Numbered from the stretch's first letter, positions 1 to 8,318 are shown. The stretch: DNA of 36,005 nt from Fretibacterium sp. (GCA_024695065.1 JAILIX010000031.1:1-36005), one strand, 5' to 3'. Notes: generated from the letters alone by a model not told the origin. Numbers and translations: made by a program.

Positions 1-168
1 TCAATCCCAGGAGATATCCCTGAAATTGATGGGATATAAGGACAAATCGTAAATTCAATCTGCTATACGGGAATTTGGGGTAACATTTTAAGACGCCAAA
101 TTCTAAAATGGATCATTAAGCCCGTTTTTAGAGGTTCCCTAAAATCTGAATTTATAGGAGGAGATACA

Positions 169-1344
169 ATGAATAGCTCTAAAAAAGCGTTTAGTTTCTT
201 TTTAACCGTGCTTATGATTTTCAGTTTCGCCGCCTGTGGTTCTGCGGCGTCCCCCTTCACAGCTCCGAAAAAGCTGGCTGATTACCTGTACTACATGGAA
301 TACACCGACTACGCGGTTGACCTCACGACGGGCGAACAAATCAAAGGCGGCTTCGCGTGCTCCTCTGTGCGCAACGGAAACTTCTACGGCCGTAATTTGG
401 ATTTGGATTATGCCGATGTCCCGGAATTCGTAGTCAAGGTTGCCGCAAAAGAGTCTGAAGGACGTTACGCGAGTATAGGAGTGGCCGCAGTTCTCACGCT
501 AAAATCCAATGCAGTTGACAAAGTTTCGGAAGCTGAGCTGCTCGCGATGCCCAACGTGACTTTTGACGGCATCAATGAAAACGGCGTGGCCATAAACTGC
601 AACGTCGTGCCTGCCGTTGATCTGGACTTTTCCACTCTGCTCTCAACCAATTACGGCAAACCGCGCATTCATATTATTTCAGTAGTCCGCTACGTTCTTG
701 ATCACGCAAAATCCGCCGCTCATGGTGTAGAGCTGTTGAAGAATATGGACATTTACGGCGATTATGGATCCTGGGGATTTCACTGGATGCTCTCTGATGA
801 GAAGGAGACTTATATCATTGAATGTATTGACGGTGAACTTGTTGCCAGAAACGACACGGACAACATCATGACAAATTTCTATGTCAACTACGCGCCAAAT
901 ACTCCTTACGCAAAGTATGTTGCGCAGACAGGGCAGAAAGTTGCGGGAAAAATCTATGAGGGTTTTCCCATCCTTACGCCCCATGCCTGCGGAGTTGAGC
1001 GTTACGCCATACTGAAGGAGCATTACGCAGAGGGCGGAAAATCCGCTGAAGGAATGGCTCACCTGATGGAGAGTGTGAAATATACCCAATCTTATGAAGC
1101 GGGTACAGAGCCCTTCTGGTACACAGAGTTTACTGAAGGAAATCTGACAATCGCAAACGCTCCTATGGATTTCAAGGCAGCTATTCAGCACAACATTGAA
1201 ACCTACAAGCTGCACGACAGGAGCATTCAGCCCAATAACTTCTGGCATACATGGCACACATCGGTTTATGACCTGGCGAACAGGACACTCCGTTTGAACA
1301 TTCAGGAGGATTATTCGAAGCATTACGACTTCAGATTGAACTGA
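169..1344 (+). CDS. Secreted choloylglycine hydrolase-family (linear amide C-N hydrolase) protein
   Basis: 391 aa. Members of this Ntn-hydrolase family cleave non-peptide amide bonds (bile salts, penicillin V, N-acyl amides) with an N-terminal cysteine exposed by processing. Seen: a hydrophobic signal (residues 7-22) ending near C23, which could be a poor lipobox because -3 is Phe. Then C64 followed by the family R-N-x-D pattern (R75, D78), a 'FDGINENGVAI' motif near 132-142, an MTN motif (N236) and an ERYA motif (R278), matching the positions of catalytic Cys, Arg, Asp, Asn and Arg in bile salt hydrolases. The C-terminal WHT-VYDL-LRLNIQEDY segment is also typical. If C64 is the nucleophile, a pro-segment of about 40 residues must be removed after export. 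Cys-Arg spacing is 11 rather than the 16 of bile salt hydrolases, so the substrate is open. A strong AGGAGGAG precedes the ATG. It is monocistronic. Confidence 0.82.
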   Translation: MNSSKKAFSFFLTVLMIFSFAACGSAASPFTAPKKLADYLYYMEYTDYAVDLTTGEQIKGGFACSSVRNGNFYGRNLDLDYADVPEFVVKVAAKESEGRYASIGVAAVLTLKSNAVDKVSEAELLAMPNVTFDGINENGVAINCNVVPAVDLDFSTLLSTNYGKPRIHIISVVRYVLDHAKSAAHGVELLKNMDIYGDYGSWGFHWMLSDEKETYIIECIDGELVARNDTDNIMTNFYVNYAPNTPYAKYVAQTGQKVAGKIYEGFPILTPHACGVERYAILKEHYAEGGKSAEGMAHLMESVKYTQSYEAGTEPFWYTEFTEGNLTIANAPMDFKAAIQHNIETYKLHDRSIQPNNFWHTWHTSVYDLANRTLRLNIQEDYSKHYDFRLN

Positions 1345-1358
1345 TGAAATTCATTCCG

Positions 1359-1386
1359 GAGAGGGAGGGGTTCGCCCCTCCCTCTC
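1359..1386. repeat. Perfect 12-bp inverted repeat with TTCG loop
   Basis: GAGAGGGAGGGG (1359-1370) pairs perfectly with CCCCTCCCTCTC (1375-1386) around TTCG. It lies 15 nt after the hydrolase stop codon, so it may terminate that transcript, but no T-tract follows. The alternative is domain VI of a minus-strand group II intron remnant, because the next bases (1387-1440) resemble the usual domain V flank. Confidence 0.75.
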
Positions 1387-1440
1387 ACACCTGCACACCT
1401 CCGGACGTGCCGTTCGGTGTTCGTGGGTTCAGCTCCCGGA
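1359..1440 (-). mobile_element. Possible group II intron 3'-end remnant (domains V/VI)
   Basis: Read on the minus strand, this segment runs CGGGAGCTGAACCC, then CGAACGGCACGTCCGG, then GTGTGAGAGGGAGGGG and a strong hairpin. That order (GGGAGCTGAACC, a CCGAACGG loop stem, GTGTGAGAGG and a terminal hairpin) is what I recall of the domain V/VI end of bacterial group II introns. No intron-encoded reverse transcriptase is present, and the domain V stem does not fold cleanly, so only a decayed fragment would remain. The call rests on remembered motif similarity alone. Confidence 0.35.
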
Positions 1441-1748
1441 TGGTCAGGCTGAGTGCAGGGGTAAATTTTTGAAAAGGACTTTACGGGGAGTCCGAAATCC
1501 GGGACAGTTTCTCCGCCGATATCCGCAGCAGGCCGCTGTCACAGCGGGCGCCGGGAGCAAGGAAGCGCTTGCAGCCTGGGGCAGAACATCGTACCCTGTG
1601 CTGCGGATTTTTTGCATGGATGAAAGTGGGAGACGGGGTGTTCATCAACGACGCTGAAGATGACCGCGCCAGCATGGGGCAGCCCCGGAGAGCCAGGGCA
1701 GAAGCGGGGATAAAGAGAGCGAGCTGAACGTAAGGGAAAATCAGGGAC

Positions 1749-1777
1749 TTTACACTAAACAATTCGCGGGGTATAAT
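1749..1777 (+). promoter_or_regulatory. Sigma70 promoter of the leu leader
   Basis: TTTACA (1749-1754), a 17-nt spacer and a consensus TATAAT (1772-1777). Transcription should start near 1784. It lies about 340 nt upstream of leuA and is the only good promoter I see for that gene. Confidence 0.8.
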
Positions 1778-1941
1778 TCAGTCCGTTGTGAGGGGATCTG
1801 AGCCTGACAAAGCAGACCGAAACCGCAGGCCTCAGGAAGACGTCAGAGACAAGACCCCGGGCGTAAAAGCAGTTTTACAGAGAAGTTTCAGAGGCAGTTG
1901 CCGCTGCCCAAAACAGAAAATCAGGCAGGGAGGTTCGGAGA

Positions 1942-2034
1942 ATGCAGGTGTATGTTTTTGCCCTCAACAGGCTGGCACTAGGTCTAAAGGCTTCGGACTT
2001 CCGCCGAAGTCAGTTTTGTGGCGCGTTCCTTTAG
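1942..2034 (+). CDS. leuL: leu operon leader peptide (30 codons)
   Basis: ATG at 1942 is preceded by GGGAGG at 1928-1933 with 8-nt spacing, one of the best ribosome sites in the leader. The peptide includes the stretch ALNRLALGLK: Leu codons CTC (1963), CTG (1972), CTA (1978) and CTA (1984), plus CTT as the last codon. Four Leu in eight codons and two CTA codons, which look scarce in the neighbouring genes, are the signature of a leucine-sensing leader peptide. The stop TAG (2032-2034) lies in the 3' arm of the long leader stem. The product probably has no function of its own; translation speed would be the signal. The symbol is by analogy with leuL of enterobacteria. Confidence 0.68.
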   Translation: MQVYVFALNRLALGLKASDFRRSQFCGAFL

Positions 2035-2067
2035 ACCTTCATCATCGCTGCAGACAGACGTAAAGGC

Positions 2068-2097
2068 CGGAGTCCATATCATGGGCTCCGTTTTTTT
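2068..2097 (+). terminator. Intrinsic terminator/attenuator before leuA
   Basis: CGGAGTCC (2068-2075) pairs with GGGCTCCG (2083-2090; one G-U pair), with a 7-nt loop and then seven T (2091-2097). Its place in front of leuA, after a Leu-rich leader peptide, points to regulated rather than constitutive termination. Confidence 0.88.
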
Positions 2098-2124
2098 ATT
2101 CTCTGGGAAGGGGAAAAGATATCC

Positions 2125-3651
2125 ATGAGACGCATCAAAATTTTTGACACAACGCTGCGGGACGGGGAACAGTCACCGGGCTGCAGCATGGACCTGAACG
2201 AAAAAGCCACCATGGCCCGCCAGCTTGACCGGCTCGGCGTGGATATTATCGAGGCGGGATTTGCCATCGCCAGCCCCATGGACTTCAAGAGCGTGCAGAC
2301 CATCGCCGCTTCACTGTCCGAGGACACGCACTGCGTCGTGGCCAGCCTCGCCCGCGCCACCCGGGGCGACATCGACGCGGCGTGGGAGGCCGTGAAGGAG
2401 GCAAAGAATCCCCGCATCCACGTCTTCATCGCCACCAGCGACGTTCATATGCAGTACAAGCTCCGCATGACGCGGGAGCAGGTGCTTCAGAACATCACGG
2501 ACATGGTTTCCTACGCGAAGGAGAAGTGCGCGGACATCGAATTCTCAGCCGAGGACGCCTCGCGTTCCGAACCGGCGTTTCTGGCCCAGTGCTACAGCAA
2601 CGCTGTCGCGGCGGGAGCCACGACAATCAACGTGCCGGACACGGTGGGCTACTCCACCCCCCAGGAGATGGGCGACCTTATCACCTACCTCCGGGAGAAC
2701 GTCAAAGACATCGGGAACGTGGATATCTCCGTCCACTGCCACAACGACCTTGGGATGGGCGTGGCCAATTCCCTGGCCTGCGTCAGGGCGGGAGCCACCC
2801 AGGTGGAGTGCACCATCAACGGCATCGGCGAGCGCGCGGGCAACTCCAGCCTTGAAGAAATTGTTATGGCCCTGCGCACGCGGCGGGACTTCTACGACGC
2901 GGACACGGGGATAGATACCCGCCAGATTTACCGCGCCAGCAAGCTCCTCAGCAACATCATCGGCGTGCCCATCTCCCCGACAAAGCCCATCGTGGGGGCC
3001 AACGCCTTCGCCCACGAGGCCGGAATACACCAGCACGGCGTTATCGCCAATACCCAGACCTATGAAATCATGAACCCCATGGACATAGGGATCCCCCGCA
3101 GCACCCTCGTCCTTGGAAAGCACTCCGGCAAGCACGCCCTGCGCGAGCGGCTGGAGTCGATGGGCTATGAGCTCTCCGACACGGAGCTTGAGGAAGTGTT
3201 TGTGCGCTTCAAGAACCTGGCGGACAAGAAGAAGAACATCACGAGCGCCGATATTGAGGCCCTTGTTCTCCACCACAGCCGGGCCGAATCCGCCCCGTCA
3301 ATGTGCAGCCTGGTGAGCCACGTCATCAACACGGGAAAGGATATGCCGAAGATCGCCTATATCAAGATGAAGAAAGGCGACCAGGAGCTCTCGGAGGTTG
3401 TCACAGGCCCCGGCCCGCTGGATGCCTCCTTCAAGGCCATCAACAGGATGCTGGACGTGGAGGCTCATCTGGCAGACTTCAGCCTGAACGCCGTCACCGC
3501 AGGAGAGGACTCCATCGGCGAGGCGGTGGTGAAGATATCCGACGGGCAGGGCCGCACCTTCACCGGCACGGGCATCTCCACAGATATCCTTGAGGCCTCC
3601 ATTCAGGCTTACATCAACGGCATCAACAAGATGTTCGAGGCGGAGGAGTAA
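2125..3651 (+). CDS. leuA: 2-isopropylmalate synthase
   Basis: 508 aa, full length for the bacterial LeuA1 type. It condenses acetyl-CoA with 2-oxoisovalerate, the first committed step of leucine synthesis in the cytoplasm. Seen: N-terminal [16 protein letters not shown] (R12, D13), the metal site HCHNDLGMG (H204, H206), NGIGERAGN just after it, and a C-terminal leucine-binding regulatory domain from about residue 390 ending in an [11 protein letters not shown] helix. The regulatory domain implies allosteric feedback by leucine in addition to the attenuator upstream. The ATG follows GGGAAGGGG with longish spacing. Homocitrate or citramalate synthases are relatives, but length and the leuCDB genes nearby favour LeuA. 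Confidence 0.95.
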   Translation: MRRIKIFDTTLRDGEQSPGCSMDLNEKATMARQLDRLGVDIIEAGFAIASPMDFKSVQTIAASLSEDTHCVVASLARATRGDIDAAWEAVKEAKNPRIHVFIATSDVHMQYKLRMTREQVLQNITDMVSYAKEKCADIEFSAEDASRSEPAFLAQCYSNAVAAGATTINVPDTVGYSTPQEMGDLITYLRENVKDIGNVDISVHCHNDLGMGVANSLACVRAGATQVECTINGIGERAGNSSLEEIVMALRTRRDFYDADTGIDTRQIYRASKLLSNIIGVPISPTKPIVGANAFAHEAGIHQHGVIANTQTYEIMNPMDIGIPRSTLVLGKHSGKHALRERLESMGYELSDTELEEVFVRFKNLADKKKNITSADIEALVLHHSRAESAPSMCSLVSHVINTGKDMPKIAYIKMKKGDQELSEVVTGPGPLDASFKAINRMLDVEAHLADFSLNAVTAGEDSIGEAVVKISDGQGRTFTGTGISTDILEASIQAYINGINKMFEAEE

Positions 3652-3665
3652 CGCCCCGGCTCCCC

Positions 3666-3694
3666 TTGATTGATAATTTTTCTTCTGCCATAAT
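3666..3694 (+). promoter_or_regulatory. Sigma70-type promoter upstream of the MATE gene
   Basis: TTGATT (3666-3671), 17-nt spacer, CATAAT (3689-3694), in the 76-nt gap after leuA. It suggests the MATE gene, and probably leuCDB behind it, can be transcribed independently of the attenuator. Confidence 0.6.
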
Positions 3695-3727
3695 GGCTCA
3701 TGTCAAATTCAGTCAGGGGGAATAGAC

Positions 3728-5140
3728 ATGACGGATAATCGACAAGAGGTGTTGTCCTCCAGCGGGCTTTTGGGAAATGAACGAATAGGGAAGCTGTTGT
3801 TCAGGTTTGCCGTCCCCATGATGCTCTCTCTGGTTCTGAGTGCCGTTTACAACATGGTGGACCAGATTTTCATCGGACAGGGCGTGGGCTATCTCGGCAA
3901 CGGGGCGACAAACGTGATCTTCCCTCTGATGCAGGTCGCGCTGGCGTTCGGATTTATGTTCGGCGACGGCGCGGCAAGCCATATGAACCTCTGCATGGGT
4001 GAGGGAAAAATGGACGAGGCCAGACACTCCATGGCTGCCGGCATTTCAGCCTCGCTGGCGGTTGGCCTGCTGCTCTCCGTCCTTCTGCCGCTGTTTATCA
4101 CTCCGCTGTGCCGCGTCTTCGGCGCCACAGACGCAATCCTCCCCTACGCCCTGGACTATGGCCTGATTATCTGTGCCTTCACGGTCTTCGGACTGTTCGA
4201 CGTCGTGACCATGAGCCTTATCCGCGCCGACGGAAGCCCCGGGTTCGCCATGCTGGGGCTGGTGGCCGGATGCGTGACCAACCTGATCGGCGACCCTCTG
4301 GCTATCTTCGTCCTGAACATGGGCGTCAGGGGCGCGGCCTGGGCAACGGTGCTGGGGCAAATGGTCAACGCCGCGCTGAACATCTGGTACCTGTGGGGAC
4401 ACACCCAATCCGTCCATCTGGACCGGGCCGCGTTCCGGGGCTGCTTCCGCTTCATGGGGAAAATCTCCCGGCTGGGCTTCTCCAGTTTCATCGGGCAGAT
4501 TGGCTTTGTGATTGTGCTCTTCACCCAGAACAACCTGCTGGTGCACTACGGAGCCCTGAGCAAGTACGGCGCGGAGATCCCCATGGCGGCGCTGGGCGTG
4601 ACGATGAAGTTCTTTGCCGTGCTGTTCTGCGCCGTGATTGGCGTCGCCGCAGGGGCACAGCCCATCTTCAGCTATAACTACGGCAGCCGGAACTATGGCC
4701 GTGTGATGGAGACGCTGAGGCTGGTTCTGTTCATCGCGGTGGGAGTTCTGGGCTTTGCCACGGTGTGGTTCCAGCTTGCGCCGGAGAGCGTCACAGCCCT
4801 CTTTGGCTCCGGCAATGCGCTCTACGATGAATATTCCGTCAAGTGCCTGAGAATTTTCCTCGCCTTGATTGTGCTGGACGCCTTTGAGCTGACAGGGAGT
4901 ATTTTCTTTCAGGCCATTGGCAAGCCGCTGATTGCGACGGTTTTGATTCTGTTCCGCCAGATTGTCATTCAGCTTCCGTTCATGGTCCTTTTCGCGTGGC
5001 TCTTCGGCGTGGAGGGCCTGCTCTATTCCGGGCCTCTGGACAGCTTCCTTGTGGGCACGATGGCAATTTTCTTCCTGTGGCGGGAGCGAAAAAAAATGAG
5101 ACAGGAACCCTGCCGGAGTCAGGCCATTCTGCAGGATTGA
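3728..5140 (+). CDS. MATE-family multidrug/Na+ antiporter
   Basis: 470 aa with about 12 hydrophobic segments in two MatE halves. Seen: the N-terminal [32 protein letters not shown] pattern, split here by description (PMMLS then [10 protein letters not shown]) and typical of the DinF/NorM-like branch, and a second-half repeat near [19 protein letters not shown] proteins export cationic drugs or metabolites using Na+ or H+ gradients at the inner membrane. Ribosome site GGGGGAA precedes ATG 3728. It sits between leuA and leuC, and only 31 nt separate it from leuC, so it is probably co-transcribed with leuCDB. Whether it exports a leucine-pathway compound or is there by chance cannot be told. Confidence 0.9.
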   Translation: MTDNRQEVLSSSGLLGNERIGKLLFRFAVPMMLSLVLSAVYNMVDQIFIGQGVGYLGNGATNVIFPLMQVALAFGFMFGDGAASHMNLCMGEGKMDEARHSMAAGISASLAVGLLLSVLLPLFITPLCRVFGATDAILPYALDYGLIICAFTVFGLFDVVTMSLIRADGSPGFAMLGLVAGCVTNLIGDPLAIFVLNMGVRGAAWATVLGQMVNAALNIWYLWGHTQSVHLDRAAFRGCFRFMGKISRLGFSSFIGQIGFVIVLFTQNNLLVHYGALSKYGAEIPMAALGVTMKFFAVLFCAVIGVAAGAQPIFSYNYGSRNYGRVMETLRLVLFIAVGVLGFATVWFQLAPESVTALFGSGNALYDEYSVKCLRIFLALIVLDAFELTGSIFFQAIGKPLIATVLILFRQIVIQLPFMVLFAWLFGVEGLLYSGPLDSFLVGTMAIFFLWRERKKMRQEPCRSQAILQD

Positions 5141-5171
5141 TTTTTTTCATGTTATTGAGGGGGTATGTAAA

Positions 5172-6512
5172 TTGTCAATGACGATGACCCAGAAAATTCT
5201 GGCCAGGCACGCGGGCCTGAGTGAAGTCCACGCGGGACAGCTCATTCAGGCGAAGCTTGATCTGGTTCTGGCCAACGACATCACCGCGCCTGTTTCCATC
5301 AATGAGTTCAGTGCGGCAGGTTTTGACAAGGTCTTCGACAAAAGCCGCATCGCGCTGGTGATGGACCACTTTACGCCCAACAAGGACATCAAGTCCGCCA
5401 CACAGTGCAGGCAGTGCCGCACCTTCGCGCGGAAGTTCGACATCGAACACTTCTACGACGTGGGCGAGATGGGCATCGAGCACGCGCTTCTGCCGGAGAA
5501 GGGCCTGGTGGCTCCCGGCGAGGCCATCATCGGCGCGGACTCCCACACCTGCACCTACGGGGCGCTGGGGGCTTTCTCCACCGGTGTGGGGTCCACCGAT
5601 TTGGGCGCGGCCATGGCCGTTGGCTACACATGGTTCAAGGTCCCCGCGGCGATTAAAGTGAAAATCACAGGCCACAAGCGCAGATACGTCTCCGGCAAGG
5701 ACGTTGTCCTGACGCTTATCGGCAAAATCGGCGTGGACGGGGCGCTGTATCAATCGCTGGAGTTCTGCGGCGAGGGGCTGAAGGAACTGACCATGGCCGA
5801 CCGGCTGACCATCGCCAACATGGCGATAGAGGCCGGCGGCAAGAACGGCATTTTCCCTGTGGATGACATCACGAGGGAATACCTGAAGGGCCGGGCCGTC
5901 CGTTCCTGGGAGCCCGTGGAAGCGGACAGCGACGCAGAATATACCAGTACCCTCGAGCTGAATCTGGACGAAATTGACTGCACGGTCTCCTGGCCCCACC
6001 TGCCGGAGAACACCCGTTCCGCGAGGGAAGGCAGGGATGTAGCCATCGACCAGGTGCTGATCGGGTCCTGCACCAATGGACGCATTGAGGACATGAAGGC
6101 CGCCGCAGAGATCTTCAAAGGCCGGCATCTGGCAAAGGGTGTCCGCGGCATCATCATCCCGGCCACCCAGGACGTTTACCGCGACTGCGTCCGGCTCGGC
6201 TACGCGGAGATCTTCCTGGACGCGGGCTGCGTCATCTCCACCTCCACCTGCGGGCCCTGCCTGGGCGGGCACATGGGCTGCCTTGCCGCCGGGGAGCGGT
6301 GCGTCTCCACCACCAACCGCAACTTCGTCGGCCGCATGGGGCACGTGGAGAGCGAACTCTACCTGGCCTCTCCCGCCGTCGCGGCGGCCTCCGGCATCGC
6401 CGGACATATTGCACACCCGGAGGACATCGTCTCTCCGGAGCATGAATGCCACGGAGGCGGCAGCGCCTCCCCTGCTGGCACTGAGACATCCTGTCTGTCG
6501 GAGGTAAAGTAA
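5172..6512 (+). CDS. leuC: 3-isopropylmalate dehydratase large subunit
   Basis: 446 aa, aconitase superfamily; isomerises 2- to 3-isopropylmalate with LeuD. Seen: substrate-binding [21 protein letters not shown] region, GSCTNGR with C300, and CGPCLGGH with C360 and C363 as the three [4Fe-4S] ligands. It belongs to the shorter, homoaconitase-like LeuC type. The core ends at [15 protein letters not shown] near residue 421, and a Gly/Ser-rich tail of about 25 residues ([11 protein letters not shown]...CLSEVK) follows, encoded by palindromic DNA and not expected in the family. I use TTG 5172 because GAGGGGG lies about 9 nt upstream; ATG 5178 is the alternative. The stop codon abuts leuD. Confidence 0.93.
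   Translation: MSMTMTQKILARHAGLSEVHAGQLIQAKLDLVLANDITAPVSINEFSAAGFDKVFDKSRIALVMDHFTPNKDIKSATQCRQCRTFARKFDIEHFYDVGEMGIEHALLPEKGLVAPGEAIIGADSHTCTYGALGAFSTGVGSTDLGAAMAVGYTWFKVPAAIKVKITGHKRRYVSGKDVVLTLIGKIGVDGALYQSLEFCGEGLKELTMADRLTIANMAIEAGGKNGIFPVDDITREYLKGRAVRSWEPVEADSDAEYTSTLELNLDEIDCTVSWPHLPENTRSAREGRDVAIDQVLIGSCTNGRIEDMKAAAEIFKGRHLAKGVRGIIIPATQDVYRDCVRLGYAEIFLDAGCVISTSTCGPCLGGHMGCLAAGERCVSTTNRNFVGRMGHVESELYLASPAVAAASGIAGHIAHPEDIVSPEHECHGGGSASPAGTETSCLSEVK
6446..6481. repeat. Nested palindrome in the leuC 3' end
   Basis: GGAGGCG (6453-6459) pairs with CGCCTCC (6464-6470) around GCAG, inside an outer TGCCA...TGGCA pair (about 6447-6480). GACA-TCC-TGTC follows. It encodes part of the unusual LeuC tail and looks like an inserted REP-type sequence. 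Confidence 0.55.
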
Positions 6513-7034
6513 ATGAGCGTCCTGAAAAAAGCATGCGGAACAGCGCATAAATACGGCGACCACGTGGACACCGACGTCATCATCCCCGCCCGCTATCTCG
6601 CGAGTCAGGACCCCAAAGAGCTGGCGTCCCACTGCATGGAGGACATTGACAAGTCCTTCCGTGAGAAGAACCGTCCCGGCGACATCATGGTGGCAGGGCT
6701 GAACTTCGGCTGCGGCTCGTCGCGGGAGCACGCTCCCGTCGCGATCAGGGCATCCGGCGTATCCTGCGTTATCGCGAAGTCCTTTGCCCGCATCTTCTAC
6801 CGCAATTCCATCAACATCGGCCTCGCCATCCTTGAGTGTCCCGCCGCCAGCGAGGGCATAGACGACGGCGACAAGGTGAGTGTGGACTTTGACACCGGCG
6901 TCATTAAGGACGAAACAAAGGGCACGAGCTATCAGGCCGAGCCCTTCCCGCCGTTCATCAGGGACATGATTGCCATGGGCGGGCTCATGGCCTCGCTGAA
7001 GCAGCAGGCTGAAGCCGGGAAAAGTCAGAACTGA
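6513..7034 (+). CDS. leuD: 3-isopropylmalate dehydratase small subunit
   Basis: 173 aa, the swivel domain partner of LeuC. Seen: [16 protein letters not shown] at 14-29, [10 protein letters not shown] at 66-75 (the substrate-binding loop typical of LeuD), and [13 protein letters not shown] just after. The ATG begins directly after the leuC TAA and is served by GGAGG inside the end of leuC, so translation is coupled. This is the short LeuD type (about 165-175 aa) that pairs with the homoaconitase-like LeuC. Two residues of context (leuC before, leuB after) make isopropylmalate, not homocitrate, the likely substrate. Confidence 0.94.
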   Translation: MSVLKKACGTAHKYGDHVDTDVIIPARYLASQDPKELASHCMEDIDKSFREKNRPGDIMVAGLNFGCGSSREHAPVAIRASGVSCVIAKSFARIFYRNSINIGLAILECPAASEGIDDGDKVSVDFDTGVIKDETKGTSYQAEPFPPFIRDMIAMGGLMASLKQQAEAGKSQN

Positions 7035-7046
7035 GGAGGATATGTG

Positions 7047-8237
7047 ATGGAAAAGAACATAGCCGGGTCTCCGCGGGACGACTGCGTCTCGCTCCGACAC
7101 AGCCGACCCACCGGACGCCGCGACGCTGTCGCGCCGCGTGAGACCGCTTGTCTGGCCGTCATCCGCGGCGACGGCATCGGCCCGGAAATTACAGGCGAGG
7201 CGCTGGCCGTTCTGGACGCCGTGGCGGAGAAGTTCGGCCATAAGTTTATTTATAAAGAGGCTCCCATGGGCGGCAGCGCCATTGACCGGTTTGGCGTTCC
7301 CCTTCCGGAGGAGAGCCTGAAGACGTGTCTGGACTCCGACGGGGTGCTGCTGGGCGCGGTGGGCGGCCCCAAATGGGACGCTCAGCCCCCGGAGAACCGT
7401 CCGGAGAAGGGGCTGCTGAAGCTGCGGAACGGCCTTGGCGTTTACGCCAACCTCCGCCCGGCAAAGATGTTCCCCGCTCTGTCGGCCGCCTGCCCGCTGC
7501 GCAGGGATATCGCGGAACGCGGCATTGACTTCATCGTGGTGCGGGAGCTGATCGGCGGCGTGTACTTCGGCGAACACAGGACGGAGACGCGGGACGGAGA
7601 ACGTCTGGCATCGGACGTGATGAGCTATTCCGAGCACGAAATCACGCGCATTGCCCATGTGGCCTTCCGCACGGCCAGGGGACGCAGAAAGAAAGTCACC
7701 TCCGTGGACAAGGCCAATGTGCTCACCACCTCCCGCCTGTGGCGCGATGTGATGGAATCCGTGGCGAAGGAGTACCCGGATGTTGCGCTGAATCACCTGT
7801 ACGTGGACAACGCCGCCATGCAGCTGGTGAAGGATCCCGGCCAGTTTGATGTGATTGTGACGGAAAATATGTTTGGCGACATCCTTTCCGACGAGGCCAG
7901 CCAGATCACCGGCTCCATCGGGATGATCCCCAGCGCGAGCCTTGGAGAGCCGGGGAAGCCGGGGCTGTACGAACCTATCCACGGCTCCGCGCCGGACATC
8001 GCGGGACAGGATAAGGCAAACCCCATCGGCACGATTCTGGCGGCCGCCTTCCTGCTGCGTTACAGTCTGGGCATGGAGTCCGAAGCCTGCGCCATTGAGG
8101 ACGCGGTGAGCGCTGTTTTGAACGAGGGCTGGCGCACGGGCGACATCCTGCGGCCCGGAAGTCCGGCGGACGCCTCCGGTGGGGAACGGGCCGTCGGCTG
8201 CCGGGAGATGGGCCGCCTGATCCGCAGCCGGATCTGA
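7047..8237 (+). CDS. leuB: 3-isopropylmalate dehydrogenase with N-terminal extension
   Basis: 396 aa; NAD-dependent oxidative decarboxylation of 3-isopropylmalate to 4-methyl-2-oxopentanoate. Seen: [17 protein letters not shown], the [14 protein letters not shown] loop, [20 protein letters not shown], and [18 protein letters not shown] at the NAD site. ATG 7047 lies 6 nt after GAGGAGGA; GTG 7044 is also possible. The core normally starts a few residues before the GDGIGPE motif, yet here about 32 extra Arg/Pro-rich residues precede it, encoded by a palindromic 80-bp element (7066-7145). No in-frame ATG, GTG or TTG lies between the element and the core, so the extension should be translated. 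Last gene of the leu cluster. Confidence 0.94.
   Translation: MEKNIAGSPRDDCVSLRHSRPTGRRDAVAPRETACLAVIRGDGIGPEITGEALAVLDAVAEKFGHKFIYKEAPMGGSAIDRFGVPLPEESLKTCLDSDGVLLGAVGGPKWDAQPPENRPEKGLLKLRNGLGVYANLRPAKMFPALSAACPLRRDIAERGIDFIVVRELIGGVYFGEHRTETRDGERLASDVMSYSEHEITRIAHVAFRTARGRRKKVTSVDKANVLTTSRLWRDVMESVAKEYPDVALNHLYVDNAAMQLVKDPGQFDVIVTENMFGDILSDEASQITGSIGMIPSASLGEPGKPGLYEPIHGSAPDIAGQDKANPIGTILAAAFLLRYSLGMESEACAIEDAVSAVLNEGWRTGDILRPGSPADASGGERAVGCREMGRLIRSRI
7066..7145. repeat. 80-bp element with inverted ends inside leuB
   Basis: GGTCTCCGCGG (7066-7076) is matched by CCGCGTGAGACC (7134-7145), an inverted pair with one extra base. Inside is GCGAC-GCT-GTCGC (7120-7132) and other short palindromes. 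The whole segment is open in the leuB frame and coincides with the part of LeuB that has no counterpart in the family. This looks like a small REP/MITE-type insertion that was kept in frame. Confidence 0.5.
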
Positions 8238-8285
8238 AGCGGCGGAACAGACGTAGCAGAGGAACACTTCTTCAGTTATAATGGC

Positions 8286-8318
8286 AGGGGCGGGAGCGGG
8301 AAGACCTTCCGCCCCTTA
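8286..8318 (+). terminator. Hairpin after leuB
   Basis: GGGGCGG and CCGCCCC form a 7-bp GC stem with an inner loop, followed by TTAGAATTTT. The tract is only moderately T-rich, so termination may be partial. A TATAAT at 8277-8282 lies just upstream and could serve dnaJ, but I see no matching -35. Confidence 0.5.

Larger units (their letters stand above)
1345..1748. other. Gene-free stretch with palindromes and possible intron remnant
   Basis: I see no convincing gene here. The left part (1359-1440) holds a perfect hairpin plus a block resembling the 3' end of a group II intron on the minus strand (listed separately). Further right are a hairpin CCGCTG-TCA-CAGCGG at 1533-1547 and a weak terminator-like stem (GCAGC/GCTGC, 1571-1605) followed by six T. 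A possible 35-codon reading frame (1620-1727) has no good ribosome site. Other frames give Arg/Pro/Ala-rich translations without motifs, so I treat them as noise. The stretch may be decayed mobile DNA. Confidence 0.5.
1784..2124 (+). promoter_or_regulatory. Leucine attenuator leader of leuA
   Basis: The leader contains, in order, a stem at 1798-1836 (CTGAG-CCTG against CAGG-C-CTCAG), a Leu-rich leader peptide (1942-2034), a 10-bp stem GGTCTAAAGG/CCTTTAGACC (1981-1990 with 2028-2037) enclosing a 6-bp hairpin (1991-1996 with 2004-2009), and an intrinsic terminator (2068-2097). Bases 1995-2003 can instead pair with the terminator 5' arm 2068-2075 (8 bp, one bulged T), which would act as an antiterminator. 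The two CTA codons sit at the 5' arm of the long stem, where a stalled ribosome would change the fold. Only 27 nt separate the T-tract from the leuA ATG, leaving no room for another promoter, so leuA must be transcribed through the terminator. I see no T-box consensus. Confidence 0.72.

Noticed and set aside
1481-1762. Minus-strand frame as group II intron reverse transcriptase remnant
   Set aside because: The translation has no reverse transcriptase or maturase motif; only the possible 3' RNA domains resemble an intron.
1784-2097. T-box riboswitch, tmRNA, RNase P RNA or 6S RNA in the leu leader
   Set aside because: No AGGGTGGNACCGCG T-box motif, no tRNA-like 3' end, no GGAAAGTCC or similar RNase P core; the Leu-rich leader peptide explains the region better.
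5175-8267. Open minus-strand frame of 1030 codons across leuC, leuD and leuB
   Set aside because: It is antisense to three clear enzymes, has no ribosome site, and its translation is Ala/Gly/Arg/His-rich without motifs. Such frames arise from the codon bias of GC-rich genes.
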